Shown here piece after piece: positions 8,857-16,405 of a stretch of DNA of 64,000 bases (the first letter of the stretch is position 1; each line of letters starts with the position of its first letter). Source of the DNA: Fundicoccus sp052116145. Lineage in GTDB: Bacteria; Bacillota; Bacilli; Lactobacillales; Aerococcaceae. Under the pieces are notes generated by a model that worked only from the letters and a program-made list of their open reading frames with translations, was not told the origin of the DNA and searched no databases. Location of the stretch: positions 62,001 through 126,000 of the forward strand of contig NZ_JBQKLQ010000008.1 in the NCBI RefSeq assembly GCF_052116145.1, in the 5' to 3' direction. A program made the translations under genes and the position numbers.

Positions 8857-9999
8857 ATGTGGACTTTTAATGTCATTATGATACTGACCATTATTGCAGC
8901 AGGATTTTCAGTCGGGATTACCCCGTTAATCAGTCGTCAGTCGACGCCTTTTGGTGTCGCCCTTCCCAGTCAATACGTACAGAATGAAAAAATTAAACGC
9001 TACACGAAGCAGTATGCCTACTGGACCATCGGAATTAGCATTGTAGCTGTCTTGCCCTTACTGTTTATCTCTTTTCTAAAGCTAGATGAGCAACAATTAG
9101 AACTCTTTTTGGGGATTTACTCAGTTGCTGCCATTACGATTCAAATCATCTGGTCGTTCCTCTTGTATTTGAAATACCGCCGAAGCATTATTCAATGGAA
9201 ACAAACGTTACCGATTGAGGCTTTTGCTAAGAAAAGTAAAACGGTCATCGATACGGAGTATCATAAGAAATTATCCACTATTAGTTTTAAAACTTTTTTC
9301 TGGTCACAACTGCTCTTAATCAGTATCCCTGTTATTCTAGCGGTGATTTATTTCGACCGCATTCCTGAACAAATTCCGATTAATTGGGGAATGAATATGG
9401 AAGTTAATCGTTCCGTTGCTAAAAGCTGGTGGACCGTTTTGGCTTTGCCTGGTATTCAACTACTGATGATACCGCTGCTGCAATTTTCATATTATAGCTT
9501 TATTAAATCTCGTCAAAAATTGTCACCTGTTGCTCCGCAACTGTCGAGTGAAAAAAGTCGTTTATTTAGAGAAGCCTGGGCGCGCTACTTCTTCTTGATT
9601 GCGATCTTGACTCAACTATTGATGTCAGTTATGTTTTTATATTCGATTTTTATTCAAGAAGGCTATTTCGGCTGGCTAATTGCTTTCATCATCGCTTTTT
9701 TAGTGATTACAATTGGCGCCTCGATTTATCTATCCATTCACTACGGACAAGCCGGTGAAAAACTCAAGTTGCCCGGTGACCACTCACAAGACACTAATCT
9801 TTATTGGGACAATGAGGATGATGCTCATTGGATCGCAGGGGTGATTTACTATAACCCTGATGATGCGGCAGTTTTTGTCGAGAAACGCTATGGAATCGGC
9901 TCAACCCTCAATATGGCGCGCTGGCAAGCTTGGTTAGCCGCTGTAGGTTTAGTGTTATTTATTGTTGCGACGATCGTATGGTCGATTGCTTTAACTTAA
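8857..9999 (+). CDS. DUF1648/DUF5808 multi-pass membrane protein
   Basis: About 380 residues with some eight membrane helices. The stretch IPEQIPINWGMNMEVN (about residue 170) is typical of DUF1648. The C-terminal part, WIAGVIYYNPDDAAVFVEKR with GIGSTLNMAR after it, matches DUF5808. Proteins of this kind are often paired with small GntR or PadR regulators and resemble the SdpI immunity family, but no function is known for this one. An AAGGAG site favours the ATG at 8857 over an in-frame one at 8851. It is the last gene of the operon and ends at a bidirectional terminator. Confidence 0.82.
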   Translation: MWTFNVIMILTIIAAGFSVGITPLISRQSTPFGVALPSQYVQNEKIKRYTKQYAYWTIGISIVAVLPLLFISFLKLDEQQLELFLGIYSVAAITIQIIWSFLLYLKYRRSIIQWKQTLPIEAFAKKSKTVIDTEYHKKLSTISFKTFFWSQLLLISIPVILAVIYFDRIPEQIPINWGMNMEVNRSVAKSWWTVLALPGIQLLMIPLLQFSYYSFIKSRQKLSPVAPQLSSEKSRLFREAWARYFFLIAILTQLLMSVMFLYSIFIQEGYFGWLIAFIIAFLVITIGASIYLSIHYGQAGEKLKLPGDHSQDTNLYWDNEDDAHWIAGVIYYNPDDAAVFVEKRYGIGSTLNMARWQAWLAAVGLVLFIVATIVWSIALT

Positions 10000-10026
10000 A
10001 TTTTATGCGATGTCTATTAATCACTA

Positions 10027-10069
10027 AAACACCCTCCGTTAACGTTCGTCGTTAATTGAGGGTGTTTTC
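10027..10069. terminator. Bidirectional terminator between DUF1648 and LysM genes
   Basis: ACACCCTC and GAGGGTGT pair around an inner GTTAAC/GTTAAT arm, with A-runs before and T-runs after on both strands. The flanking genes converge here. Confidence 0.85.
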
Positions 10070-10073
10070 TAGC

Positions 10074-11936
10074 TTATTTAACAATGAGCACTTGATTGGT
10101 GTAGATGACATTAGTCGTTAAAGCATTCCAATTTTTCAGTTGTTCTACCGTGCTACCAAACTGCGTCGCAATTTTCCATAGTGAATCGCCAGATTGAACT
10201 TCATAAGTCACTCTTGGGACATTCAAGTTTAGCTGTTGGCCAATCGATAAGAAACTTGAAGTTAACTTGTTCCAAGTCATCAATTGATTGACTGTTACGC
10301 CATTACGACGGCTAATCGCCCATAAAGTATCACCCGAGCGAACAGTGTAACGAGTCGTCGTTGGCGGAGCTGGAGTCACCTCGCCAGCAACGATTAATTT
10401 TTGACCAATCGTCAATAAATTACTTGTCAATCCATTCCATTGTTTCAAGTGGGCAACTGTTACGCTATGACGTGTCGCAATGCTCCATAGCGAATCGCCT
10501 GAGCGCACCGTATATCTTGTGTCAGTGCTTGGCGGCGGGGTTGGAGTTGGCGGTGGCGTCGTAGTTGGGGTACCAATACTTAATCTTTGCCCAATCGATA
10601 GGAAATTAGATCTCAAATTGTTCCACTGTTTAATTTGATTGACTGTCACACCATAACGGCGACCAATTGCCCATAAGGTATCGCCGGAACGGACGATATG
10701 AACTGTCACTTCTTCTGGTGGATCCTCAGGATCAGTTGGTTCTGGTGCTGGAACTGGCGGAATAAGTTTCAACTCCTGACCAACCCTCAAGATGTCGTTC
10801 GTCAGATGATTCCATAAACGAAGGTTATTTAAACTCACATCGAAGCGGTTACCAATACTCCATAAAGTATCGCCAGCTTTTACAATATAAGTCACAACAT
10901 CTCCACTATGGTCATCCGGATCTTCAGGGTAGGTTGGGTCGGTAATATCGGGAATCAACTTCAGTTCTTGACCAATTTGTAACAGATCGGTCGTTAAGTG
11001 ATTCCATAAACGTAAATCATTTGTGCTGACCCCAAATCGTGTCGCAATGGCCCATAAAGTGTCCCCAGCTTTAACGATATAACTCACAACATCACCGCTA
11101 TGATCGTCATCATCTGCCGGAGGGTCAGTTGGTGTTGGCGTTGGGGTAAGCGTGGCTGGTATAATTTTTAATTCTTGTCCAATCTGTAATGTATCGCTCG
11201 TCAGATGGTTCCACAAGCGCAGTTCGTTTGCTGTCACACCATAATTACGAGCAATTAGATTAAGATACTCACCGGCTTTTACCACATGAATCACAACGGT
11301 CCCACTACTGTAATCTTCCTCAACACTAGCTACTTGCAGTGTTTGAATGTCGGTCGTTGCAACGGGCTGGGCTTCTGGAGTGGCGGCCTCTTCTTGAGCC
11401 GCTACCGTCATCATTACCGGCTCGACAATTTCAGTTTCATTTGGTACTTTTACATCTACTGCTGTTTCTGCTGTTTCTGCTGTTTCTGCTGTTTCTGCTA
11501 TTTCTGCTGTTTCTGCTGTTTCTGCTGTTTCTGCTGCGTCAGGGTCAGTGATTAGATCGGTTTCGACTAACTCGGATTCAATTGTGTCAGGGGCGGTAAC
11601 TAGGTCCGTTTCGACCAATTCAGATTCGATTGTTTCCGAGTCAGTGACTAAGTCCGTTTCGACTAAATCAGATTCGACAACATCAGATTCTGGACTGGTG
11701 ACTAGTAATTGTACGCCAACGTGAATGTCATCACTTGCTAAATGATTCCATTCTTTCAATTGACTGACTGATACACCATATTGTTGTGCGATTGAATAGA
11801 GGTACTCTCCTGCTTGGACGGTATGTGAATTTGTTTGGGCTAGAACGGGTTGACTTGCCATCGCCAAAATGATTGCACTTGTAATGAGCGATAGCGGAAA
11901 CGCGATAACTTGACGTTTAGATTGCCGCTTTTTCAT
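10074..11936 (-). CDS. Secreted surface protein with eight LysM repeats
   Basis: The 620-residue protein begins with a signal peptide (residues 1-34, cleavage near VLAQT). It has eight LysM domains: one at 36-80, three after about residue 220 with the shared core LRLWNHLT, and four more to the C-terminus with SGDTLW or SGDSLW starts. Acidic and Pro/Thr linkers separate them. LysM binds GlcNAc in peptidoglycan. No hydrolase domain is present, so it may be a wall scaffold or an adaptor. Residues about 90-160 hold two low-complexity repeats (VETDLV and ETA). A WalR-like box in its leader suggests control by the wall-stress regulator WalRK. Confidence 0.9.
   Translation of the reverse strand: MKKRQSKRQVIAFPLSLITSAIILAMASQPVLAQTNSHTVQAGEYLYSIAQQYGVSVSQLKEWNHLASDDIHVGVQLLVTSPESDVVESDLVETDLVTDSETIESELVETDLVTAPDTIESELVETDLITDPDAAETAETAETAEIAETAETAETAETAVDVKVPNETEIVEPVMMTVAAQEEAATPEAQPVATTDIQTLQVASVEEDYSSGTVVIHVVKAGEYLNLIARNYGVTANELRLWNHLTSDTLQIGQELKIIPATLTPTPTPTDPPADDDDHSGDVVSYIVKAGDTLWAIATRFGVSTNDLRLWNHLTTDLLQIGQELKLIPDITDPTYPEDPDDHSGDVVTYIVKAGDTLWSIGNRFDVSLNNLRLWNHLTNDILRVGQELKLIPPVPAPEPTDPEDPPEEVTVHIVRSGDTLWAIGRRYGVTVNQIKQWNNLRSNFLSIGQRLSIGTPTTTPPPTPTPPPSTDTRYTVRSGDSLWSIATRHSVTVAHLKQWNGLTSNLLTIGQKLIVAGEVTPAPPTTTRYTVRSGDTLWAISRRNGVTVNQLMTWNKLTSSFLSIGQQLNLNVPRVTYEVQSGDSLWKIATQFGSTVEQLKNWNALTTNVIYTNQVLIVK
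11460..11531 (-). repeat. 9-bp in-gene tandem repeat (eight units, Glu-Thr-Ala codons)
   Basis: The plus strand shows eight head-to-tail copies of TGCTGTTTC, one with a G-to-A change. They encode alternating Glu-Thr-Ala in the linker of the LysM protein. The copy number is a whole number of codons, so slippage would change linker length without breaking the frame. Confidence 0.9.
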
Positions 11937-11956
11937 CTTTCACACCTCTTTCTATT

Positions 11957-11973
11957 GTTACAAAAAGATTACA
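11957..11973 (-). promoter_or_regulatory. WalR-type box before the LysM gene
   Basis: The minus strand reads TGTAATCTTTTTGTAAC, two direct TGTWAH half-sites with a five-base spacer, a full match to the WalR (YycF) consensus. It lies downstream of the likely transcription start, where WalR usually represses. It precedes a peptidoglycan-binding gene, in keeping with the regulon. Confidence 0.65.
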
Positions 11974-11987
11974 CTCTCTTTAATTTC

Positions 11988-12016
11988 ATTTTACGCCCAA
12001 TCAGATGAAATCTCAA
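11988..12016 (-). promoter_or_regulatory. Promoter of the LysM gene
   Basis: On the minus strand TTGAGA at 12016-12011 and TAAAAT at 11993-11988 are separated by 17 bases. Transcription would start near 11981, about 45 bases before the ATG. Confidence 0.7.
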
Positions 12017-12199
12017 GGTAAGCGAATTCATTTTTATATTTTTCCTATTAAAAACCTAAGAAAGTTCACACTTTAACGTAATAAAATCTAAATCCGTTAC
12101 TTTTAGTCAGAATACGCTTCCTTTTGGGCGCCTAATAAATCTTTGAGATATTTTCGAAAACTCTAGATTGGTAATTTTCTATTATCCTTTAACATTAAT

Positions 12200-12354
12200 G
12201 TCAACGACTGAAACTTTCTTCGCTCGTCCAGTCAACGACTGAAGTTTTCTTCGCTCGTACAATCAACGACTGAAGTTTTCTTCGCTCGTACAATCAACGA
12301 CTGAAGTTTTCTTCGCTCGTACAGTCAACGACTGAAACTTTCTTCGCTCGTCCT
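12200..12354. repeat. Five head-to-tail 31-bp intergenic repeats
   Basis: Five exact-length units start at 12200, 12231, 12262, 12293 and 12324. Each contains TCAACGACTGAA, then TTTC, then TTCGCTCGT. The three middle units read GAAGTTTTCTTC and the outer two GAAACTTTCTTC. Each unit can form a small stem with CGA..GAAG facing CTTC..TCG. A more diverged hairpin (GAGTGG/CCACTC) follows at 12362-12384. No open reading frame covers the array. The surrounding 579-base gap (11937-12515) otherwise holds the LysM promoter and a terminator. Function unknown. Confidence 0.93.
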
Positions 12355-12461
12355 GTCCAAGAGTGGAATCTTCCCCACTCTCACAGCCACTTAAACTCCA
12401 CTCAATATACTCCACCCAATAAACTGGACACCTTATGACGAGGGGCTAGAATTATTGGTCA

Positions 12462-12510
12462 AAAACAAATAAGCACCCAGCTTCTCACATATAGCGAGTC
12501 ACTAGGTGCA
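12462..12510 (-). terminator. Likely terminator of the 12516-13301 gene
   Basis: On the minus strand, after the stop, GCACC and GGTGC arms with an inner CTC/GAG pairing are followed by a T-rich run (TTATTTGTTTTT). Confidence 0.65.
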
Positions 12511-12515
12511 TTAGA

Positions 12516-13301
12516 TTATTGTTGGGTAGGTTCTGTAATTGAGCCGGCCATCTTGATAACTGGCATGGCTTCAAAATGGCTGACGCGGTAAACTACTGTT
12601 CCTTCTTGCCAAATTGTAGTGTTTGCGTTGAAGTCATCTTTCGAAGAGGCTTCTAACGTAATTTGCCCCGCTGTTTCTGGGGCTGGCAAGTAGACTTTTT
12701 CAAGGTATTCTACAACTGCTTGGCCTAGTTCAACAGGATCCTCTTCTTCAGCATTATTCGCTCTGACTATTAGACTCCAGTTTCCTTCTTGCCAATTCAA
12801 GTAAGTTGATCCGGCGGCTCCTTGTAGATAGCCGGTCAAATTGTAACCAAGATCGACTTCTTCTCCTTGTAAATCAATAATCTGGTTAACTGCTTCAATC
12901 GCTTCTTGTTCAGTTTCATAAGTTAGTTTTTGATAAGATGCGATGGGTGTCAGTTCATTGAGCACTTGATCATCAACAGCAATCGGGTCATCTTGCGCAT
13001 AATATAAAATATTGAAGTTGTCTTGATCAGCTGATCCTGTCGTGGCAGCAGTTACATAATTGGGCGTTTGTTCAGTTAAGACAAATATCGGGAGTTGGGC
13101 ACTCGGATACAACTCTTGTAAGGTCGCAATAATTTTTTCAGCATGTTCTTTTGGCAAGAGAGTCTGATCATAAGTAGTGGCAGCGTCTGCTGTTTGGAGA
13201 GCAAAATTAGTCTGGCTTAAATTAGTTAAGTTAATGCTCGCTGTCCCCGTGACGATGAGTGCTGCCAATAGTATGATGCTTCTTCTTTTTACATTTCTCA
13301 T
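12516..13301 (-). CDS. Secreted protein of unknown function
   Basis: I do not recognise a family. The 261-residue product starts with a signal peptide (MRNVKRRSIILLAALIVTG, hydrophobic core 8-22) with possible cleavage after TADA near residue 40. The rest is acidic, has no cysteines or further membrane helices, and looks like a mixed alpha/beta secreted domain. It contains YLNWQEGNWSLIVRA (about 168-182), which recalls a lipoprotein-like ligand-binding fold, but this is not enough to name it. A GGAGGG site precedes the ATG. It is a single-gene unit with its own terminator, between the LysM gene and the zinc operon. Confidence 0.7.
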   Translation of the reverse strand: MRNVKRRSIILLAALIVTGTASINLTNLSQTNFALQTADAATTYDQTLLPKEHAEKIIATLQELYPSAQLPIFVLTEQTPNYVTAATTGSADQDNFNILYYAQDDPIAVDDQVLNELTPIASYQKLTYETEQEAIEAVNQIIDLQGEEVDLGYNLTGYLQGAAGSTYLNWQEGNWSLIVRANNAEEEDPVELGQAVVEYLEKVYLPAPETAGQITLEASSKDDFNANTTIWQEGTVVYRVSHFEAMPVIKMAGSITEPTQQ

Positions 13302-13470
13302 AAAAGTTCCCTCCTAGTAAAATCATACCACTCACTTTCTTAAGCAACTATCGATATGAACTTCCTTGAAAATTTGTCATGACTCTTTTATAAGAGGATT
13401 TTCGAGACAAGATAATCATGCTAAAATTTTTCACAGACAATTGAATCAGCCTTCAATTTGTTGCACAAAC

Positions 13471-13502
13471 AAAAAGCATTCGACAATTTGTCGAACGCTT
13501 TG
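13471..13502 (-). terminator. Terminator of the zinc uptake operon
   Basis: On the minus strand AGCGTTCGACAA pairs with TTGTCGAATGCT (one G-T pair), followed by five T residues, just past the znuB stop. Confidence 0.88.
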
Positions 13503-13528
13503 AGGTTATCATTACTATTTTGTTAGAA

Positions 13529-14344
13529 TTAACGGTTCATTCGGTGTTTGAGGGCTGTTGCGATTGAAACTATAATGAAAATAATGACAAAGCCGATGGT
13601 GATTGAGGCGCCTGGTGGGGTGTCGAATTGGTATGAGGCGCTCAGACCGCCGAATATTCCGATAATATTGATAATGATCCCGAATAGAATCGTCTGTGTG
13701 AAGCTTCTTGAGATTTTAATCGCGGTCGCTGAAGGTATCACAATTAAGGCGGATACTAATAGAGCGCCTACGATTGGCATCATGATACTGATGGTGACTC
13801 CTGTGACGATTGAAAATGCAATCGTAATAAAGCGAACGGGCAAACCTGCAGTTTTAGCAGATGCTTCGTCAAAACTCATGACATAGAGTGGCTTTCTGAA
13901 AATCGTGTAGAGTACGATTAAAATCAAGGCCAAACCGATTAACATATTGACTTCTTCCGGTGATATTAAAATAATTGAGCCGAAGAGGTATTGGTCAATT
14001 TGGAAGGAGCCGGCATTTGTATTTAAGCTCATTAAAATTAAGGCCACAGCCATTCCGGATGCCATCATAATCGCCACGGACACGTCGGAGAAATCTCGGT
14101 AGATTTGACGTAAGTATTCAATCAGAATCGCTCCAATTATAACAACTACTAGAGTGGTGTAGGTCGGAACGATACCTAGAAAGGTCCCCAAAGCGACTCC
14201 TGCTAGTGAAATGTGCGACAAGGTATCAGCCATTAAAGATTGTCGTCTTAGGATTAAAAACAAACCTAAAATCGGCGTGATTAACGAGATGGCTGCGCCG
14301 GCAATGAATGCGCGTTGGATGAAGTCATACTGAAACATCTCCAT
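13529..14344 (-). CDS. znuB: Zinc/manganese ABC transporter permease
   Basis: The 271-residue protein has about eight membrane helices and the ABC-3 family signature GAAISLITPILGLFLILRRQ near the N-terminus and DTLSHISLAGVALG near 40-53. It forms the channel of a high-affinity divalent metal importer with the ATPase and binding protein upstream. Its start overlaps the end of the ATPase gene by 64 bases. The start codons ATGGAGATG follow an AGGAGGG site, so the overlap is real and implies coupling. Zinc is preferred over manganese because the binding protein has a His-rich loop and the operon has a Zur-like box. Confidence 0.9.
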   Translation of the reverse strand: MEMFQYDFIQRAFIAGAAISLITPILGLFLILRRQSLMADTLSHISLAGVALGTFLGIVPTYTTLVVVIIGAILIEYLRQIYRDFSDVSVAIMMASGMAVALILMSLNTNAGSFQIDQYLFGSIILISPEEVNMLIGLALILIVLYTIFRKPLYVMSFDEASAKTAGLPVRFITIAFSIVTGVTISIMMPIVGALLVSALIVIPSATAIKISRSFTQTILFGIIINIIGIFGGLSASYQFDTPPGASITIGFVIIFIIVSIATALKHRMNR

Positions 14345-15006
14345 GGGGAGCCCTCCTCTCTTACTAAACGAATTTCTCGGCTATAATAGCCTTCAATTTC
14401 GGTGTCCGCATGGGTCACCATTAAAATTGTTTTATTGTGGTGATCGATATTGTGTTTCAATAGCTTATAAAAAGCGCGTCTTGATTCAATATCCATTCCG
14501 GTAGTTGGTTCGTCTAAAACAAAGACATCCGGATCGGTCGCAAAAATTCTTGCTAAACTGATTCTTTGCTTTTGACCGCCTGATAACTCTCCGATTTTCT
14601 TATGACGTAATTTATCCATGCCGACCGATTTTAATGCACGGTCTACATGTTCATAATCTATTTCATCTAAACGTTTGAACCAGCGGCCTTTAGGGTAGCG
14701 ACCAGATTCTACGAATTCCTGGACGGTACTCGGAAAGCCAGCATTGAATGATGACACATTCTGTGCGACATAACCAATCGATAATTTCTCGCCTTCATGA
14801 TTCACTTTGGCTAGTTTGACAGAGCCAGTGGCCGGTTTAAGTAAACCAATGACATTTTTAATCAAAGTCGACTTGGCTGCGCCGTTCTCACCTGTCAAAA
14901 TAACAAATTCGCCTTGGTCTACAGTAAAGCTGATATCGTTCAAAACTTTCTCATTATCATAATAGTAGGAAAGATTAGATACTTCGAGAATTGACAATTT
15001 TTTCAC
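14281..15006 (-). CDS. znuC: Zinc/manganese ABC transporter ATPase
   Basis: The protein has Walker A (GENGAAKST, with Ala in place of the usual Gly), signature LSGGQKQRISLAR and Walker B VFVLDEPTTGMD followed by a switch His (VTHAD). It energises the metal importer. The start shown is GTG at 15006. A TTG at 14997 with AAGGGTG six bases upstream is an equal or better candidate. The last 20 or so residues lie in the overlap with znuB and are poorly conserved in character. A 44-base inverted repeat lies between it and znuA. Confidence 0.9.
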   Translation of the reverse strand: MKKLSILEVSNLSYYYDNEKVLNDISFTVDQGEFVILTGENGAAKSTLIKNVIGLLKPATGSVKLAKVNHEGEKLSIGYVAQNVSSFNAGFPSTVQEFVESGRYPKGRWFKRLDEIDYEHVDRALKSVGMDKLRHKKIGELSGGQKQRISLARIFATDPDVFVLDEPTTGMDIESRRAFYKLLKHNIDHHNKTILMVTHADTEIEGYYSREIRLVREEGSPWRCFSMTSSNAHSLPAQPSR

Positions 15007-15036
15007 CCTTTTCTTTCATTGATTTTACACAATAGT

Positions 15037-15080
15037 AACCGAACAAAGTAAGCCATAGTCTGCTGGCTGTTTGTTCGGTT
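15037..15080 (-). other. Long imperfect hairpin between znuA and znuC
   Basis: AACCGAACAAA at one end and TTTGTTCGGTT at the other form an 11-bp stem, with an inner AGCCA/TGGCT stem. No T-tract follows in the direction of transcription, so it is probably not a terminator. It may stabilise or divide the znuA message, which would give more binding protein than transporter. Its sequence is nearly strand-symmetric. Confidence 0.7.
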
Positions 15081-15130
15081 AAGTCTTTACATGTTTATAT
15101 TTTACTGACTACTTTAGAAGCATAGGCGAT

Positions 15131-16108
15131 TTAACGGGTTAATTCAACTAAATTATCGCGCATAATTGAAAAATAATCGACGCCTTGAGCTTCTTCATCA
15201 GTTGAAACAAATTCAAGTGTTCTTAAAGGACGTAACTCAACCTCACTGTCGCTTGTGACAGCCTTTGCGATCGCTGAATCAAGGGATGGTTCAACGAAGA
15301 CAACATTGACTTGCTCTTTTGCTATAAAATCTTGCATCGTGGCTAATTCTCGTGCGCTAGGCTCTTGAGTCGTTGAAATTCCTGCAATGGCAACCTGCTG
15401 TAAATCATAAGCATGGGCTAGATAACCAAAGGCTGCATGTTGGACAACCATTCGGCGATTTTCTAAAGCACTCAATTGCGTCTTGAATTCATCATTTAGT
15501 TGAGTCAATTCTTCAATCAATTGGGCTGCATTCTTTTCAAAGACGGTTTGATTGGCTGGATCTAGTTCAATCAGAGCATTTTTAACATTATCGGCTTGCT
15601 TAGCATAAATCATTGGGTCTAACCAAGTATGTGGATCATACTCGTGTGAATGTCCGTGATGATCATCTTCATGGTGATGATGGTCTTCGTCGTCTTCGTG
15701 ATGTTCGTCTTCGTGGTGTTCTTCTTCATGGTGTTCACCTGCTAACAAGTCAATCGAAGCCGTAGATTCCAATACTTGAACAGCTTGCGTATCGATTAAG
15801 GTCAATAAACTGCTGACAAAATATTCCATTTCGTCATTTTGATAAATAAACAAATCGGCTGCTTGGGTTCTCGCTGCATCTTTAGCACTCACTTCATAGT
15901 CATGAGCACTTTGGTTACCTTCCAACAACATCGATACTTCAACTGCATCGCCTCCGATACGTTGGGCTAAGTAATAGACGGGATAGAAAGTTGTCATCAC
16001 TTCTTTCTTATCTTGTGCCACAACAGTTGGTAATTGTCCTAGTCCAAAGCACAGGACAGCTAGTAGGGCCAATAATCGCTTGGTTAATTGCATTGTTTTT
16101 GTTTTCAT
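15131..16108 (-). CDS. znuA: Zinc ABC transporter substrate-binding protein
   Basis: The 325-residue ZnuA/AdcA-type protein binds metal outside the cell and delivers it to ZnuBC. It has a signal peptide ending in VVA-Q near residue 31. A His/Glu/Asp-rich loop at 126-155 and HTWLDP at 160-165 are typical of zinc-binding members. The metal-binding histidines at about 70, 160 and 224 fit the family (SAHD, DPHTW, QHAAFGY). Unlike most Gram-positive binding proteins it has no lipobox: Cys20 is inside the hydrophobic core (LAVLCFG) and is a poor match. It starts at an ATG after a GGAG site and heads the operon. Confidence 0.92.
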   Translation of the reverse strand: MKTKTMQLTKRLLALLAVLCFGLGQLPTVVAQDKKEVMTTFYPVYYLAQRIGGDAVEVSMLLEGNQSAHDYEVSAKDAARTQAADLFIYQNDEMEYFVSSLLTLIDTQAVQVLESTASIDLLAGEHHEEEHHEDEHHEDDEDHHHHEDDHHGHSHEYDPHTWLDPMIYAKQADNVKNALIELDPANQTVFEKNAAQLIEELTQLNDEFKTQLSALENRRMVVQHAAFGYLAHAYDLQQVAIAGISTTQEPSARELATMQDFIAKEQVNVVFVEPSLDSAIAKAVTSDSEVELRPLRTLEFVSTDEEAQGVDYFSIMRDNLVELTR

Positions 16109-16131
16109 AAGATCTCCTCAAATTATCTAAT

Positions 16132-16146
16132 TCGTAACAGTTACCA
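16132..16146 (-). promoter_or_regulatory. Zur-like operator before znuA
   Basis: The minus strand reads TGGTAACTGTTACGA. It is an inverted repeat (GTAAC-T-GTTAC) that matches the Firmicute Zur box TCGTAATNATTACGA at 12 of 14 defined positions. It lies just downstream of the predicted start of transcription, suited to zinc-dependent repression. AdcR is the alternative regulator in this order, but its TTAACYRGTTAA spacing fits less well. Confidence 0.6.
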
Positions 16147-16159
16147 TTTACATTAAAGT

Positions 16160-16188
16160 ATATTACTGGACCGCTTATCATTTGTCAA
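16160..16188 (-). promoter_or_regulatory. Promoter of the znuA-znuC-znuB operon
   Basis: On the minus strand a perfect TTGACA (16188-16183) is followed after 17 bases by TAATAT (16165-16160). The Zur-like box begins about 14 bases downstream. Confidence 0.8.
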
Positions 16189-16405
16189 CAGTTTATCCTT
16201 AGCCCTTATCTTTAAGTTTTCCAATGGCCGTATGCTATAATAAGACGACTTTTCTATCTGCTAGACTATAAAATATTCAGCCGTTAGTATGATTTTATAA
16301 CTTTCTACAACTCACGCCTGATTTCTTTAGGACTGAATCATGCGATACTGACCTTATCCAATCATCACACCCGATGAATTGCTACCTATGAAAGGACGAC
16401 CTATA

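Noticed and set aside
11286..11555. Cys/Phe-rich plus-strand ORFs (also 11339-11551)
   Set aside because: They are the antisense of the ETA repeat of the LysM gene, have no ribosome site, and their composition follows from the repeat.
12200..12354. CRISPR array
   Set aside because: The 31-bp units follow each other without spacers, and no cas gene is present.
14281..14344. Frameshift between znuC and znuB
   Set aside because: Both proteins are complete and the permease start has an AGGAGGG site, so the 64-base overlap is genuine coupling.
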